From Oceanospirillum sanctuarii (GTDB taxonomy: Bacteria; Pseudomonadota; Gammaproteobacteria; Pseudomonadales; Halomonadaceae): a stretch of DNA of 64,000 nucleotides. A model generated the notes under the pieces. That model ran no database searches, was not told the origin of the DNA, and saw only the letters and a program-made list of their open reading frames with translations. The translations under genes were made by a program, and so were the position numbers. The stretch is taken from NCBI RefSeq assembly GCF_002150805.1, contig NZ_MTBA01000004.1, positions 310,001 to 374,000 on the forward strand. The letters run 5' to 3'. Shown piece by piece: positions 8,802 to 16,905 of this stretch; within the stretch, counting starts at the first letter, position 1, and every line of letters begins with the position of its first letter.

Positions 8802-10499
8802 TCAGGCAACCTGAGCCTGCTTCTGTTTGATATTTTCCAGTTCTTCGTCACGCAACGTGCGACGCAATACCTTACCTACGTTGGTTTTTGGCAGTTCATC
8901 ACGGAACTCAACCTGCTTGGGAACCTTATAACCGGTCAGGTGGCTACGGCAGTATTCCTGAACCTCTTTTACGGTCAGGTTCTCGTCACGACGCACCAGG
9001 AACACCTTGATCGCCTCACCGGTTTTATCATCCGGCACACCAATCGCCGCCGCTTCGATAATACCGGTATGTGATACGATAACGTCTTCCACTTCGTTCG
9101 GATAAACATTAAAGCCGGACACGTTGATCATATCTTTCTTACGATCCACGATGCGGACAAAACCATCATCCTGAATCACGGCCATATCACCGGTATGCAG
9201 CCAGTCATCGGCATCGATCATCTCTTTGGTGGCTGACTCATTTTTCCAGTAGCCCATCATCACCTGAGGGCCTTTCACACAAAGCTCACCCACTTCACCG
9301 TGTTCCAGATCCCTACCTTCTTCATCGACGGTTTTAAGATCGGTAGACGGAACCGGCAAGCCGATAGTACCGAGCTGAGATTTGCACGGAATATTGAAGG
9401 TCACAATCGGCGAGGTTTCAGTCATACCGTAACCTTCGTTGATATGACAGCCGGTAATCGCATGCCACTCTTCTTCTGCGGCATGGGTCAGAGCCATACC
9501 ACCTGAGATAGTGAGTTTCAGTTTAGAGAAATCCAACTGCTTGAAGTCTTCACGGTTCGCCAGCGCGACAAACAGAGTGTTCAGACCAACAAAGCCGGTA
9601 AATTCGTTTTTACCCAACTCTTTAACAAAGGCAGGAAGGTCACGGGGGTTGGTTACCAACAAAGAGTGATTACCGGATTCCATCAGCACCAGACTGACGG
9701 TAAAGGTGTAGATGTGGTACATCGGCAGAGGCAGAACGATGCTCTCTTTGCCCTCATCCAAAATGGTGTTCAGGATGATGCGGGCCTGCAGCATATTCGC
9801 CACCAGATTACGGTGACTCAGCATTGCCCCTTTAGCAACACCCGTTGTTCCGCCAGTGTATTGCAGCACCGCCAGATCTTCAGACGCAGCGTGATGCTCC
9901 TGCAGAGGAAGCGCTTTACCCACTGCCAGAACATCACGGAACGGGATTGCATTTGGCAAACTGTAATCAGGCACCATTTTTTTCACATAACGTACAACAC
10001 TGTTAATCAGGGTACGTTTAACGAAGCTGTGCATATCGCCCAGCTCGGTCACAATGACGTGCTCGATACCGGTATCCGGCAGCACTTTCTCCGCCAGATG
10101 TGCCATATTCGCCAGCACGACCAGCGCCTTGGCACCGGAATCCTGAAACTGGTGACGCATCTCACGTTCGGTGTACAGAGGGTTGGTATTAACGACAACA
10201 AGTCCGGCACGCAAAGCACCGAACAGGGCGATAGGATACTGAAGAGTATTAGGCAGCTGAATGGCAATGCGCTCACCAGGCTTCAGCCCCAGATGATTTT
10301 GCAGGTAGGCTGCAAAGTCGCGTGCCAGCACGTCCAGTTCTGCAAAGGTGATGCATTTACCCATATTGGAAAAGGCCGGACGATCAGCAAAACGCTTACA
10401 GGCCTCGTCGAGAACATCCAGTACAGAGCTGTATGCGGTCAGGTCGATCTCGCTGGATACGCCTTCCGGAAAACGCTCTTTGAAGAACGGACTCATCAT
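8802..10499 (-). CDS. fadD: Long-chain-fatty-acid--CoA ligase FadD
   Basis: 565 residues, the usual FadD length. The AMP/ATP signature YTGGTTGVAKGAMLSH lies near residue 214, and the adenylate-forming motifs GYGMTETSP, GELCVKGPQVM, HTGD and DRKKDMI follow in order, then the C-terminal Lys motif NVGKVLRR. It activates imported long-chain fatty acids at the inner membrane for beta-oxidation. It is a single-gene unit with its own terminator. The upstream region carries a PsrA-like GAAAC-N4-GTTTG box (10616-10629), suggesting fatty-acid-responsive repression shared with the etf genes. Confidence 0.95.
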   Translation of the reverse strand: MMSPFFKERFPEGVSSEIDLTAYSSVLDVLDEACKRFADRPAFSNMGKCITFAELDVLARDFAAYLQNHLGLKPGERIAIQLPNTLQYPIALFGALRAGLVVVNTNPLYTEREMRHQFQDSGAKALVVLANMAHLAEKVLPDTGIEHVIVTELGDMHSFVKRTLINSVVRYVKKMVPDYSLPNAIPFRDVLAVGKALPLQEHHAASEDLAVLQYTGGTTGVAKGAMLSHRNLVANMLQARIILNTILDEGKESIVLPLPMYHIYTFTVSLVLMESGNHSLLVTNPRDLPAFVKELGKNEFTGFVGLNTLFVALANREDFKQLDFSKLKLTISGGMALTHAAEEEWHAITGCHINEGYGMTETSPIVTFNIPCKSQLGTIGLPVPSTDLKTVDEEGRDLEHGEVGELCVKGPQVMMGYWKNESATKEMIDADDWLHTGDMAVIQDDGFVRIVDRKKDMINVSGFNVYPNEVEDVIVSHTGIIEAAAIGVPDDKTGEAIKVFLVRRDENLTVKEVQEYCRSHLTGYKVPKQVEFRDELPKTNVGKVLRRTLRDEELENIKQKQAQVA

Positions 10500-10615
10500 G
10501 ACTTCTTCTCCCGTTTCTTTATTGTTATTGGCTCACTCGCAAGGGAGCTACAGAGGTTGTTATCTTTATGCGCATCAACATAAACCAGTTACAGATAAAA
10601 GTAAAACAACCGATT

Positions 10616-10629
10616 GAAACGCACGTTTG
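10616..10629. promoter_or_regulatory. PsrA-like operator upstream of fadD
   Basis: GAAAC-GCAC-GTTTG fits the published Pseudomonas PsrA consensus (G/C)AAAC-N2-4-GTTT(G/C). It lies 117 bases before the fadD ATG. The same pattern recurs in the etf promoter region. PsrA itself is not encoded in this window. Confidence 0.65.
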
Positions 10630-10854
10630 TTTTATTAATCAGATAAATCAAATAGACGTAAATCTATCCTGTCACTGAGGCAAAAGCGAATCCCCTTATC
10701 TGACAAGATAGCAGCTGAAAATAACCAAACACACTCTTATTCAGAATAGACCGAAATAAAACAGGAAAGTTTTAAAACAGAGAGAAAGCATTCTAACGCA
10801 AACAGCAATGGCGCGCTAAGTAACGGTAAAACCAAGACTTTTTCTCACCGCAAT

Positions 10855-10879
10855 AAAAAAGGGAGCGCAATGCGCTCCC
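10855..10879 (-). terminator. Rho-independent terminator of the second acyl-CoA ligase gene
   Basis: GGGAGCGC and GCGCTCCC pair around AAT; on the minus strand the stem runs into six T residues. It lies about 105 bases past the stop codon at 10984. Confidence 0.85.
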
Positions 10880-10983
10880 CGAATGCCCAAAGCGGGCAAA
10901 ATTTTACAGACAGGAAAGGACAGGACCTCCGAAGCGAGTTATTCCGGCACGTCCTGTCTTGAGCCCTAAGGCCCGGTTAAGCC

Positions 10984-12609
10984 TTAAAGCTCTTTGGCAC
11001 GATCACGCAGCATAAACTTCTGGATCTTGCCGGTAGAAGTTTTTGGCAGATCGCCAAAAACAACATTCTTCGGAGCCTTAAAGTTCGCCATGTTGTCACG
11101 GCAGAACTGGATAACTTCAGCTTCAGTCAGCTCAGCACCCGGATTCAGTGCAACGAATGCACAAGGAGTCTCGCCCCATTTCTCATCCGGCTTAGCAACA
11201 ACCGCAGCTTCCATAATCTGAGGATGACGGTACAGAACATCTTCAACCTCAATAGAGGAGATGTTTTCACCTCCCGAGATGATCACGTCTTTAGAGCGGT
11301 CTTTAATCTCGATATAGCTGTCTTCATGCCATACCGCCAGATCGCCGGAGTGGAACCAGCCACCCTCGAAGGATTCATCGGTGGTATTCGGGTTTTTCAG
11401 GTAGCCCTTCATGACCAAGTTACCGCGGATGAAGATCTCACCCATGGTTTTACCATCCTGAGGAACCGGCTCCATGGTTTCAGGGTGAGCAACCATCAGG
11501 CCTTCCTGCATCGGTGCACGAACCCCCTGACGGGCTTTCAGTTTGGCACGCTCGCCCGGAGGAAGTTCGTCCCACTCACTGTGCCATTCACACAGTACAC
11601 ATGGGCCGTAGGTTTCGGTCAGGCCGTAAACGTGGGTCACTTTAAAGCCCATCGCTTCCATACCTTCGATCACAGAAGCCGGAGGCGCAGCGCCAGCCGT
11701 CATCACCTTCACTTCGTGGTTGATGCCGGCCTTCATCTCTGCATCAGCGTTGTTCAGCATATTCAGAACAATAGGAGCACCACAGAAGTGGTTTACGCCG
11801 TGTTCTTTGATCGATTCATAGATAGGCTCAACACGAACGTGACGCAGACTCACACTTACACCACACGCCAGCGCCACACTCCACGGGAAACACCAGCCGT
11901 TGCAGTGGAACATCGGTAGCGTCCACAGGTAAACCGGGTGATGCCCCATATCCCAGGAGATCACATTGCTTTGCGCATTCAGGTAAGCACCACGGTGGTG
12001 GTAAACCACACCTTTCGGGTTACCGGTTGTGCCTGAGGTATAGTTCAGAGTGATCGCATCCCACTCGTTACCCGGCATTTCCCATGCAAAATCGGTATCG
12101 CCTTCAGCGATGAAAGCTTCGTAGTTGGTATCACCGATCAGCTCACCACCTTCGTAGTAAGGATCGTCAATATCGATAATACGGGGTTTGTTGTGCAGCA
12201 TTTTTACCGCACGACTAATCACATCAGAAAATTCACGATCAACAAAGATCACTTTGGTTTCAGCGTGCTGCAGAATAAAGGCGATTGCCTCAGCATCAAG
12301 ACGGGTGTTCAGTGCGTTTAAAACTGCACCGGACATAGGTACACCGAAGTGCGCCTCAAACAGAGCCGGAATATTAGGAGACATAAAGGAAACGGTATCG
12401 CCCTTCTGGATACCCGCTTTATTCAACGCAGAAGCCAGACGTACGGCACGCTGGTAGGTCTCTTTCCAGGTAATTTTCTCTCCGTGGTGAATCTGCGCAG
12501 TGTAGTTCGGATATACGGAAGCCGCACGTTTCAGATAGCTTAACGGAGACAGTGCCTCATAGTTCGCAGGGGTTTGTTCCAGCCCCATATCGTAAATATT
12601 CTGATGCAT
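10984..12609 (-). CDS. Acyl-CoA ligase, AlkK/DmdB type
   Basis: 541 residues of the adenylate-forming superfamily. LNYTSGTTGNPKGVVYHHRG is the P-loop (about residue 190), followed by LPMFHCNGWCFPW, VYGLTETYGP, HSGDLAV and the C-terminal Lys motif KTSTGKIQKF. The combination TLPMFHCNGWCFPW is typical of medium-chain AlkK-type ligases and of the 3-methylmercaptopropionate ligase DmdB used in marine DMSP catabolism; sequence alone does not separate the two. No dmdC or dmdD is adjacent. It is a monocistronic gene near fadD and a hydratase, so general acyl-chain activation is the safest reading. Confidence 0.88.
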   Translation of the reverse strand: MHQNIYDMGLEQTPANYEALSPLSYLKRAASVYPNYTAQIHHGEKITWKETYQRAVRLASALNKAGIQKGDTVSFMSPNIPALFEAHFGVPMSGAVLNALNTRLDAEAIAFILQHAETKVIFVDREFSDVISRAVKMLHNKPRIIDIDDPYYEGGELIGDTNYEAFIAEGDTDFAWEMPGNEWDAITLNYTSGTTGNPKGVVYHHRGAYLNAQSNVISWDMGHHPVYLWTLPMFHCNGWCFPWSVALACGVSVSLRHVRVEPIYESIKEHGVNHFCGAPIVLNMLNNADAEMKAGINHEVKVMTAGAAPPASVIEGMEAMGFKVTHVYGLTETYGPCVLCEWHSEWDELPPGERAKLKARQGVRAPMQEGLMVAHPETMEPVPQDGKTMGEIFIRGNLVMKGYLKNPNTTDESFEGGWFHSGDLAVWHEDSYIEIKDRSKDVIISGGENISSIEVEDVLYRHPQIMEAAVVAKPDEKWGETPCAFVALNPGAELTEAEVIQFCRDNMANFKAPKNVVFGDLPKTSTGKIQKFMLRDRAKEL

Positions 12610-13010
12610 CGGAGATACCTTTGTTTCTGAGCCCTGTTATTATTCTGAGCGTTTAGAGTTTTAGTTATTTTCTGCAGACGGACAATTGGTGCAGCACTTG
12701 GCTGTTCCGGGTCCACCCTGTTTGGTGTTAGCGATCGGTTGGCACCTGCACAATGCCGGAACCTGTGCTGACCTAAAGAAGTGGCAGAAGCCTGGTCAGA
12801 ATCTAAAACTAACCTTGCCAGTTAGCATGTGAATTAAGCATTACGCTGCATCGCAAAAGAATCAGACTTTAGTTGAGTCAATAGCGGATTTTCCTAATAA
12901 TTTGCGACCAGACAGTCATAATTTATTAGTTTTTTCCTGAATCCCCGCGTTTAGAATCAAACCTCAGCATACTTTTCTATCATCTTGTTTTTTTCAGGAT
13001 TATCCATCTA
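12610..13010. other. Divergent promoter region (acyl-CoA ligase / alpha-beta hydrolase)
   Basis: 401 bases, no gene seen. It lies between two divergent genes and must hold both promoters. A weak sigma-70-like pair for the plus strand is TTGAGT (12873-12878) with TAATAA (12895-12900), 16-bp spacing. CTAATAA and TTATTAG arms (about 12894-12900 and 12923-12929) flank the next segment. No PsrA-like box was found. Confidence 0.4.
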
Positions 13011-13766
13011 ATGAGTTCATCTCCGGTTCTTTTTCTGCACAGTTCGATGAGTAGTGGTCAACAGTGGAATGCGCTCAGAGAATCCATCAACCAGCCATCT
13101 GTTGCACCGGATATTTCCGGCTACGGTAAAGCCGAAATGCCAACGAGCCAGCGCTCGGAGCATCAGCTGGCGTTTGAACTAAAAGCATTATCGGATCAGA
13201 TACCGGAACAACCTTTCCACCTGGTAGGACACTCCTACGGCGCAGCCAACGCCCTTCGTCTGGCACGTCTGCGTCCGGAAAAAGTGATTAGTCTGACTTT
13301 GTTCGAGCCTGTCGCTTTTCACTTACTGGGTAAGGATGATCCTCAACAGCAAAGCGTGCTCGCCCTGAGCCAGAAGATTGAGAACTTTATCGATCAGGAT
13401 GATCCGGCATCTGCTGCCGCCTGTTTTATCGATTACTGGAACGGTGAAGGAACCTTCAGCCGCTTAAATGAGAAGATGCAGTCGATTTTCTGTCAGGGCA
13501 TTATCAAGGTAGCTTATGACTTTGCCGCCCTGCTTAATGAAGACTGCCAGCCCAAGGATTTGAAAACCATCCTCTGTCCGGTTCTGTTGTTGGAGGGTGC
13601 AGAGAGCCAACCAACAACTCACGCGGTAATGAGTACACTGCGATCAGTTTTCCATGAAGCAGAACACCACAACCTGCCCTGCGGACACATGGGGCCTTTG
13701 ACTCATCCTCACCTTGTGAACCCACTGGTCAGTCAGTTTATTGCGACGCACAACAAAGCACGCTAA
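13011..13766 (+). CDS. Alpha/beta-fold hydrolase
   Basis: 251 residues with an intact hydrolase layout: LFLHSSMSSGQQW at the N-terminus (oxyanion hole), nucleophile elbow GHSYGA near residue 76, an acidic residue around VLLLEGAES and a final catalytic His in LPCGHMGPLTHP. No signal peptide, so cytoplasmic. It resembles small esterase/MhpC-like enzymes; substrate is unknown. It stands alone, between divergent and downstream intergenic regions. Confidence 0.8.
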   Translation: MSSSPVLFLHSSMSSGQQWNALRESINQPSVAPDISGYGKAEMPTSQRSEHQLAFELKALSDQIPEQPFHLVGHSYGAANALRLARLRPEKVISLTLFEPVAFHLLGKDDPQQQSVLALSQKIENFIDQDDPASAAACFIDYWNGEGTFSRLNEKMQSIFCQGIIKVAYDFAALLNEDCQPKDLKTILCPVLLLEGAESQPTTHAVMSTLRSVFHEAEHHNLPCGHMGPLTHPHLVNPLVSQFIATHNKAR

Positions 13767-13832
13767 CCTTTCGCAAATTAACTGTGGCTATAGGGAATAG
13801 AAATGCGCCTGCCTCTGCAGCCTGTTTTAAAC

Positions 13833-13847
13833 AAAACATCTTGTTTT
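13833..13847. promoter_or_regulatory. Weak PsrA-like box or AT-rich stem-loop
   Basis: AAAAC-ATCTT-GTTTT is an inverted repeat with the AAAC/GTTT core and 5-bp spacer seen in one of the etf boxes. It lies about 65 bases past the hydrolase stop and is followed by T residues, so it may instead be a weak terminator. It is 207 bases upstream of the hydratase gene. Confidence 0.25.
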
Positions 13848-13881
13848 TATTAACCGTTGATTGCCACAAGTCAGTCCGAAC

Positions 13882-13934
13882 CTCAGATTACATCAGGCGT
13901 CATTATCACGTAATATACGTGATCATAATCTGAG
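13882..13934. promoter_or_regulatory. Nested inverted repeats upstream of the MaoC hydratase
   Basis: Outer arms CTCAGATTA (13882-13890) and TAATCTGAG (13926-13934) are perfectly complementary. Inside them, ATCACGT (13905-13911) and ACGTGAT (13917-13923) pair across AATAT. The unit lies about 120 bases upstream of the hydratase start, where an operator for a dimeric regulator would be expected. The regulator is unknown. Confidence 0.5.
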
Positions 13935-14053
13935 TTAAACGCTGGCCTGATAGAAGATCATTGACGACGGATAGAAGGTCAGTGATCAAAGATCTGTGTT
14001 CAGAGTCATGCGAAACAAGACAACAGTAAGTAAACGATATCTGGAGAATGAAA

Positions 14054-14524
14054 ATGACCGTACTGGTTAACAAAACCTACGATGAGATTCAGGTTGGCGA
14101 TACCGCAACACTGGAACGTGCTCTGACCGAAAAGGAACTGGTTCTGTTCGCTGCTGTTTCCGGTGACGTTAATCCGGTGCATCTGGATGCAGATTTCGCA
14201 AAAACCACTATGTTTGGTGAGCAGATCGCCCACGGTATGTGGTCCGGTTCTCTGATCTCCGCTGCTCTGGCAACGGTTCTGCCAGGACCTGGCACCATCT
14301 ATCTGGGTCAGGAACTGAGTTTCCGCCGTCCGGTTAAACTGGCGGACACTCTGACCGTTACTCTGACGGTAAAAGAGAAGCTGAGCAAAAACCGTGTTGT
14401 GATCGATACTCTGGTAACCAACCAGAATGACGAAAAAGTTGTTGTGGGTACTGCAACGGTAATGGCACCAACTGAGAAGTCTGAACTTCAGGCGCCTGAG
14501 CTGCCAGCCATCACCATCGGCTAA
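14054..14524 (+). CDS. MaoC-type (R)-specific enoyl-CoA hydratase
   Basis: 156 residues from the chosen start. The hot-dog-fold hydratase-2 motif is complete: FAAVSGDVNPVHLD supplies the catalytic Asp and His, followed by AHGMWSG. It hydrates trans-2-enoyl-CoA to (R)-3-hydroxyacyl-CoA; PhaJ is the closest functional relative, linking beta-oxidation to polyhydroxyalkanoate or other pathways. Start: GGAGA (14043-14047) lies directly against an ATG at 14048 but 6 bases before the ATG at 14054, which is therefore preferred. Nested palindromes upstream suggest regulation. No phaC is visible nearby. Confidence 0.85.
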   Translation: MTVLVNKTYDEIQVGDTATLERALTEKELVLFAAVSGDVNPVHLDADFAKTTMFGEQIAHGMWSGSLISAALATVLPGPGTIYLGQELSFRRPVKLADTLTVTLTVKEKLSKNRVVIDTLVTNQNDEKVVVGTATVMAPTEKSELQAPELPAITIG

Positions 14525-14551
14525 GACCTTAAGTCTGATGCTGCTGATGAT

Positions 14552-14580
14552 AAAAAAGGGAGCTGATCGCTCCCTTTTTT
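14552..14580. terminator. Bidirectional terminator
   Basis: GGGAGC and GCTCCC pair around a 5-base loop, with A6 before and T6 after, so it can end both the hydratase (plus) and the convergent VWA gene (minus). Confidence 0.9.
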
Positions 14581-14591
14581 ATGGTTTTGAG

Positions 14592-15776
14592 TTAGCTCTT
14601 TTTCGTTAAAAGATTCATCGCTTCAGTGATACCTGACAGCGTTAGCGGAAACATACGATCATGCACCAACTGACGGGTCATACCGATCGACTGTGTGTAA
14701 TCCCAGTAGCGTTCCTGTACCGGATTAAGCCAGACAATATTCTTCCAGGTATCCGTCACACGTTGCATCCACTGAGCACCACTTTCCTCATTCCAATGCT
14801 CAACACTGCCGCCAGCCATGGCAATCTCATAGGGCGACATCGAAGCATCACCAATAAAGATCACTTTATAGTCAGAGCCATACTTGTGCAGCAGATCATA
14901 GGTTGAAATGCGTTCATCAAAGCGACGCAGGTTATTTTGCCAGACCGATTCATAAATAAAGTTATGAAAGTAATAGTACTCAAGGTGCTTAAACTCGGTT
15001 CGGCAAGCGGAAAACAACTCTTCGCAGGTCTTGATATAACCATCCATAGAGCCACCCACATCAAAGAACAAAAGCACTTTGACACTGTTATGGCGTTCCG
15101 GCACCAGTTTCAGGTCCAGCATGCCTCCGTTATGGGCTGTTGAACGTATGGTATCGTCCAGATCCAGTTCAGAAGCCGCACCACTTCGGGCAAACTGGCG
15201 AAGGCGCTTCAGGGCAACCTTGATATTACGGGTGCCCAGCTCAACGCTATCATCCAGATTCTTAAACTGGCGCTTATCCCAGACCTTAACGGCACGGTTG
15301 TGGCGGTTGCCATCCTGCCCGATACGGATACCCTCAGGGTTGTAGCCATACGCACCAAAGGGCGATGTACCACCGGTACCGATCCACTTGTTACCACCGG
15401 CATGGCGCTTTTGCTGCTCTTCAAGCCGCTCTTTAAAGGTATCCAGAAGCTCCTGGAGACTGCCCAGAGATTTAATCTTCTCCCGCTCTTCCGGAGTCAG
15501 CATCTTCTCAAACTCTTTACGGATCCACTCTTCAGGAATCAGGCTATCCAGCAGATCCTCTAAGCCTTCCAAGCCGTTGAAGTAAGCACCAAAAGCCTGG
15601 TCAAAGCGATCATAGTAGCTTTCATCTTTAACCAGACAGGTTCTGGATAGAAGATAAAAGTCATCCAGATTGGCAAAGGCCACGCCTTTCTCCAGCGCTG
15701 CCAGCAGATCCAGCAACTCTCGCAGACTGACAGGGATACCAACTTTGCGGATATCGTTAAAAAAATCGATCAGCAT
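14592..15776 (-). CDS. CoxE-like VWA domain protein
   Basis: 394 residues. N-terminal helical region (about 1-130), a Gly-rich linker (GGNKWIGTGGTSPFGAYGYN) and a von Willebrand A domain from about 220 with the MIDAS motif DVGGS and a later GDASMSPYE. This is the CoxE/YehP-like VWA partner of MoxR ATPases. Such pairs act as chaperone-like machines that insert metals into or remodel client enzymes. It sits 9 bases after the MoxR gene in one operon. The client is not evident: no dehydrogenase genes are adjacent. Confidence 0.88.
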   Translation of the reverse strand: MLIDFFNDIRKVGIPVSLRELLDLLAALEKGVAFANLDDFYLLSRTCLVKDESYYDRFDQAFGAYFNGLEGLEDLLDSLIPEEWIRKEFEKMLTPEEREKIKSLGSLQELLDTFKERLEEQQKRHAGGNKWIGTGGTSPFGAYGYNPEGIRIGQDGNRHNRAVKVWDKRQFKNLDDSVELGTRNIKVALKRLRQFARSGAASELDLDDTIRSTAHNGGMLDLKLVPERHNSVKVLLFFDVGGSMDGYIKTCEELFSACRTEFKHLEYYYFHNFIYESVWQNNLRRFDERISTYDLLHKYGSDYKVIFIGDASMSPYEIAMAGGSVEHWNEESGAQWMQRVTDTWKNIVWLNPVQERYWDYTQSIGMTRQLVHDRMFPLTLSGITEAMNLLTKKS

Positions 15777-15785
15777 AGCAGCCCC

Positions 15786-16631
15786 CTAGCGGGATTGACG
15801 GCGGTGCATAAAGGCGAGTTTTTCTAACAGAGAAACGTCCTGCTCATTCTTCACCAAGGCACCGTGCAAAGGCGGGATCGCTTTACTGGCATCGCGCTCC
15901 TGCAACATCTCAAGGCTCATTTCATCTGCCATCAGGAGTTTCAGCCAATCGATCAGCTCTGAAGTCGAGGGCTTCTTCTTAAGCCCACGCACTTCACGCA
16001 GATCAAAGAACACTTCCAGGGCTTCAGAAACCAGCTTCTGCTGAATGCCCGGATAGTGCACATCAACAATCTTCTGCATCGTGTCCTTATCGGGGAAGTT
16101 GATGTAATGAAAGAAGCAGCGACGTAGGAAGGCGTCCGGCAGTTCTTTTTCATTATTACTGGTGATCAGGATAATCGGGCGCTGCTTAGCTTTGATGGTT
16201 TCTCCGGTTTCATAAACGTGGAACTCCATCTTATCCAGCTCGAGCAGCAGGTCGTTCGGGAATTCGATATCCGCCTTGTCGATCTCATCGATCAGCAGTA
16301 CGACCTGCTCGTCGGATTCAAAGGCCTCCCAGAGCTTACCCTTGTTAATGTAGTTCTTGATGTCGTGAACCCGATCATCACCCAGTTGGGAGTCACGCAG
16401 CCGGGATACCGCGTCGTATTCATAAAGCCCCTGATGAGCCTTAGTCGTGGACTTGATATGCCACTGAATCAAACGCACACCCAAAGCATCTGCCAACTGC
16501 TCTGCCAACATGGTTTTACCGGTTCCCGGTTCACCTTTAATCAGTAACGGGCGTTCAAGCGCGATACAGGCATTCACCGCCATCTGCAGTTCATCAGTCG
16601 CAACGTATTGATCAGTACCCTGGAATTTCAT
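15786..16631 (-). CDS. MoxR family AAA+ ATPase
   Basis: 281 residues. Walker A GEPGTGKTMLAEQLA lies near residue 36, Walker B LLIDEIDKAD near 110, sensor-1 ITSNNEKELPDAFLRRC near 152. This matches the MoxR/RavA-like AAA+ group that works with VWA proteins. It is the first gene of a two-gene operon with the CoxE-like protein, and the two probably form one remodelling complex. Confidence 0.93.
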   Translation of the reverse strand: MKFQGTDQYVATDELQMAVNACIALERPLLIKGEPGTGKTMLAEQLADALGVRLIQWHIKSTTKAHQGLYEYDAVSRLRDSQLGDDRVHDIKNYINKGKLWEAFESDEQVVLLIDEIDKADIEFPNDLLLELDKMEFHVYETGETIKAKQRPIILITSNNEKELPDAFLRRCFFHYINFPDKDTMQKIVDVHYPGIQQKLVSEALEVFFDLREVRGLKKKPSTSELIDWLKLLMADEMSLEMLQERDASKAIPPLHGALVKNEQDVSLLEKLAFMHRRQSR

Positions 16632-16785
16632 AGCTGAGAATCTCTTGTTTTTTTAGTCGAGAATATGACCTGTAAAGTCACAAATATTTCCGCCTAGTTT
16701 ACTGGGTCTTTTAATAAGAGAAAGCCAGTGCATGACCCGAAAGTCATCCATAAACAATTAAATTAAAAATTAATCAAAAAAATGC

Positions 16786-16812
16786 TAAAGATGTAACCGA
16801 ATGTGTCGATAG
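16786..16812 (+). promoter_or_regulatory. Sigma-28 (FliA) promoter of the flagellinolysin gene
   Basis: TAAAGATG (16786-16793), 11 bases, then GTCGATAG (16805-16812). The enterobacterial sigma-28 consensus is TAAAGTTT-N11-GCCGATAA, so spacing is exact and 11 of 16 positions agree. It implies a leader of about 85-90 bases and expression with the late flagellar genes. Confidence 0.75.
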
Positions 16813-16905
16813 ATTCAGAAGAAATATCTCTTTCTATGCTCCATTGCATCATCAGATCGACTTTTAATATCAAAAAGAGATAACAAAAACTGGCTGGGAC
16901 TGCTT

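Larger units (their letters stand above)
10500..10983. other. Intergenic region between the two acyl-CoA ligase genes
   Basis: 484 bases without a credible gene. It holds the fadD promoter side with a PsrA-like box at 10616-10629, an AT-rich stretch (10630-10800), the terminator of the upstream ligase (10855-10879), and two further stem-loops: GCCC/GGGC at 10885-10897, and GACAGGAC/GTCCTGTC arms at 10919-10926 and 10951-10958 just after the ligase stop codon. Otherwise nothing recognisable. Confidence 0.7.

Noticed and set aside
9666-10583. 305-codon plus-strand frame across fadD
   Set aside because: Antisense to FadD motifs; composition rich in His/Gln/Arg as expected for a shadow frame.
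11224-11919. 231-codon plus-strand frame inside the AlkK/DmdB-like gene
   Set aside because: Antisense shadow of a conserved ligase; no independent signals.
14592-16631. MoxR-VWA pair considered as a defence or toxin module
   Set aside because: The layout is the common housekeeping MoxR/CoxE pair, flanked by core genes with no mobility signs.
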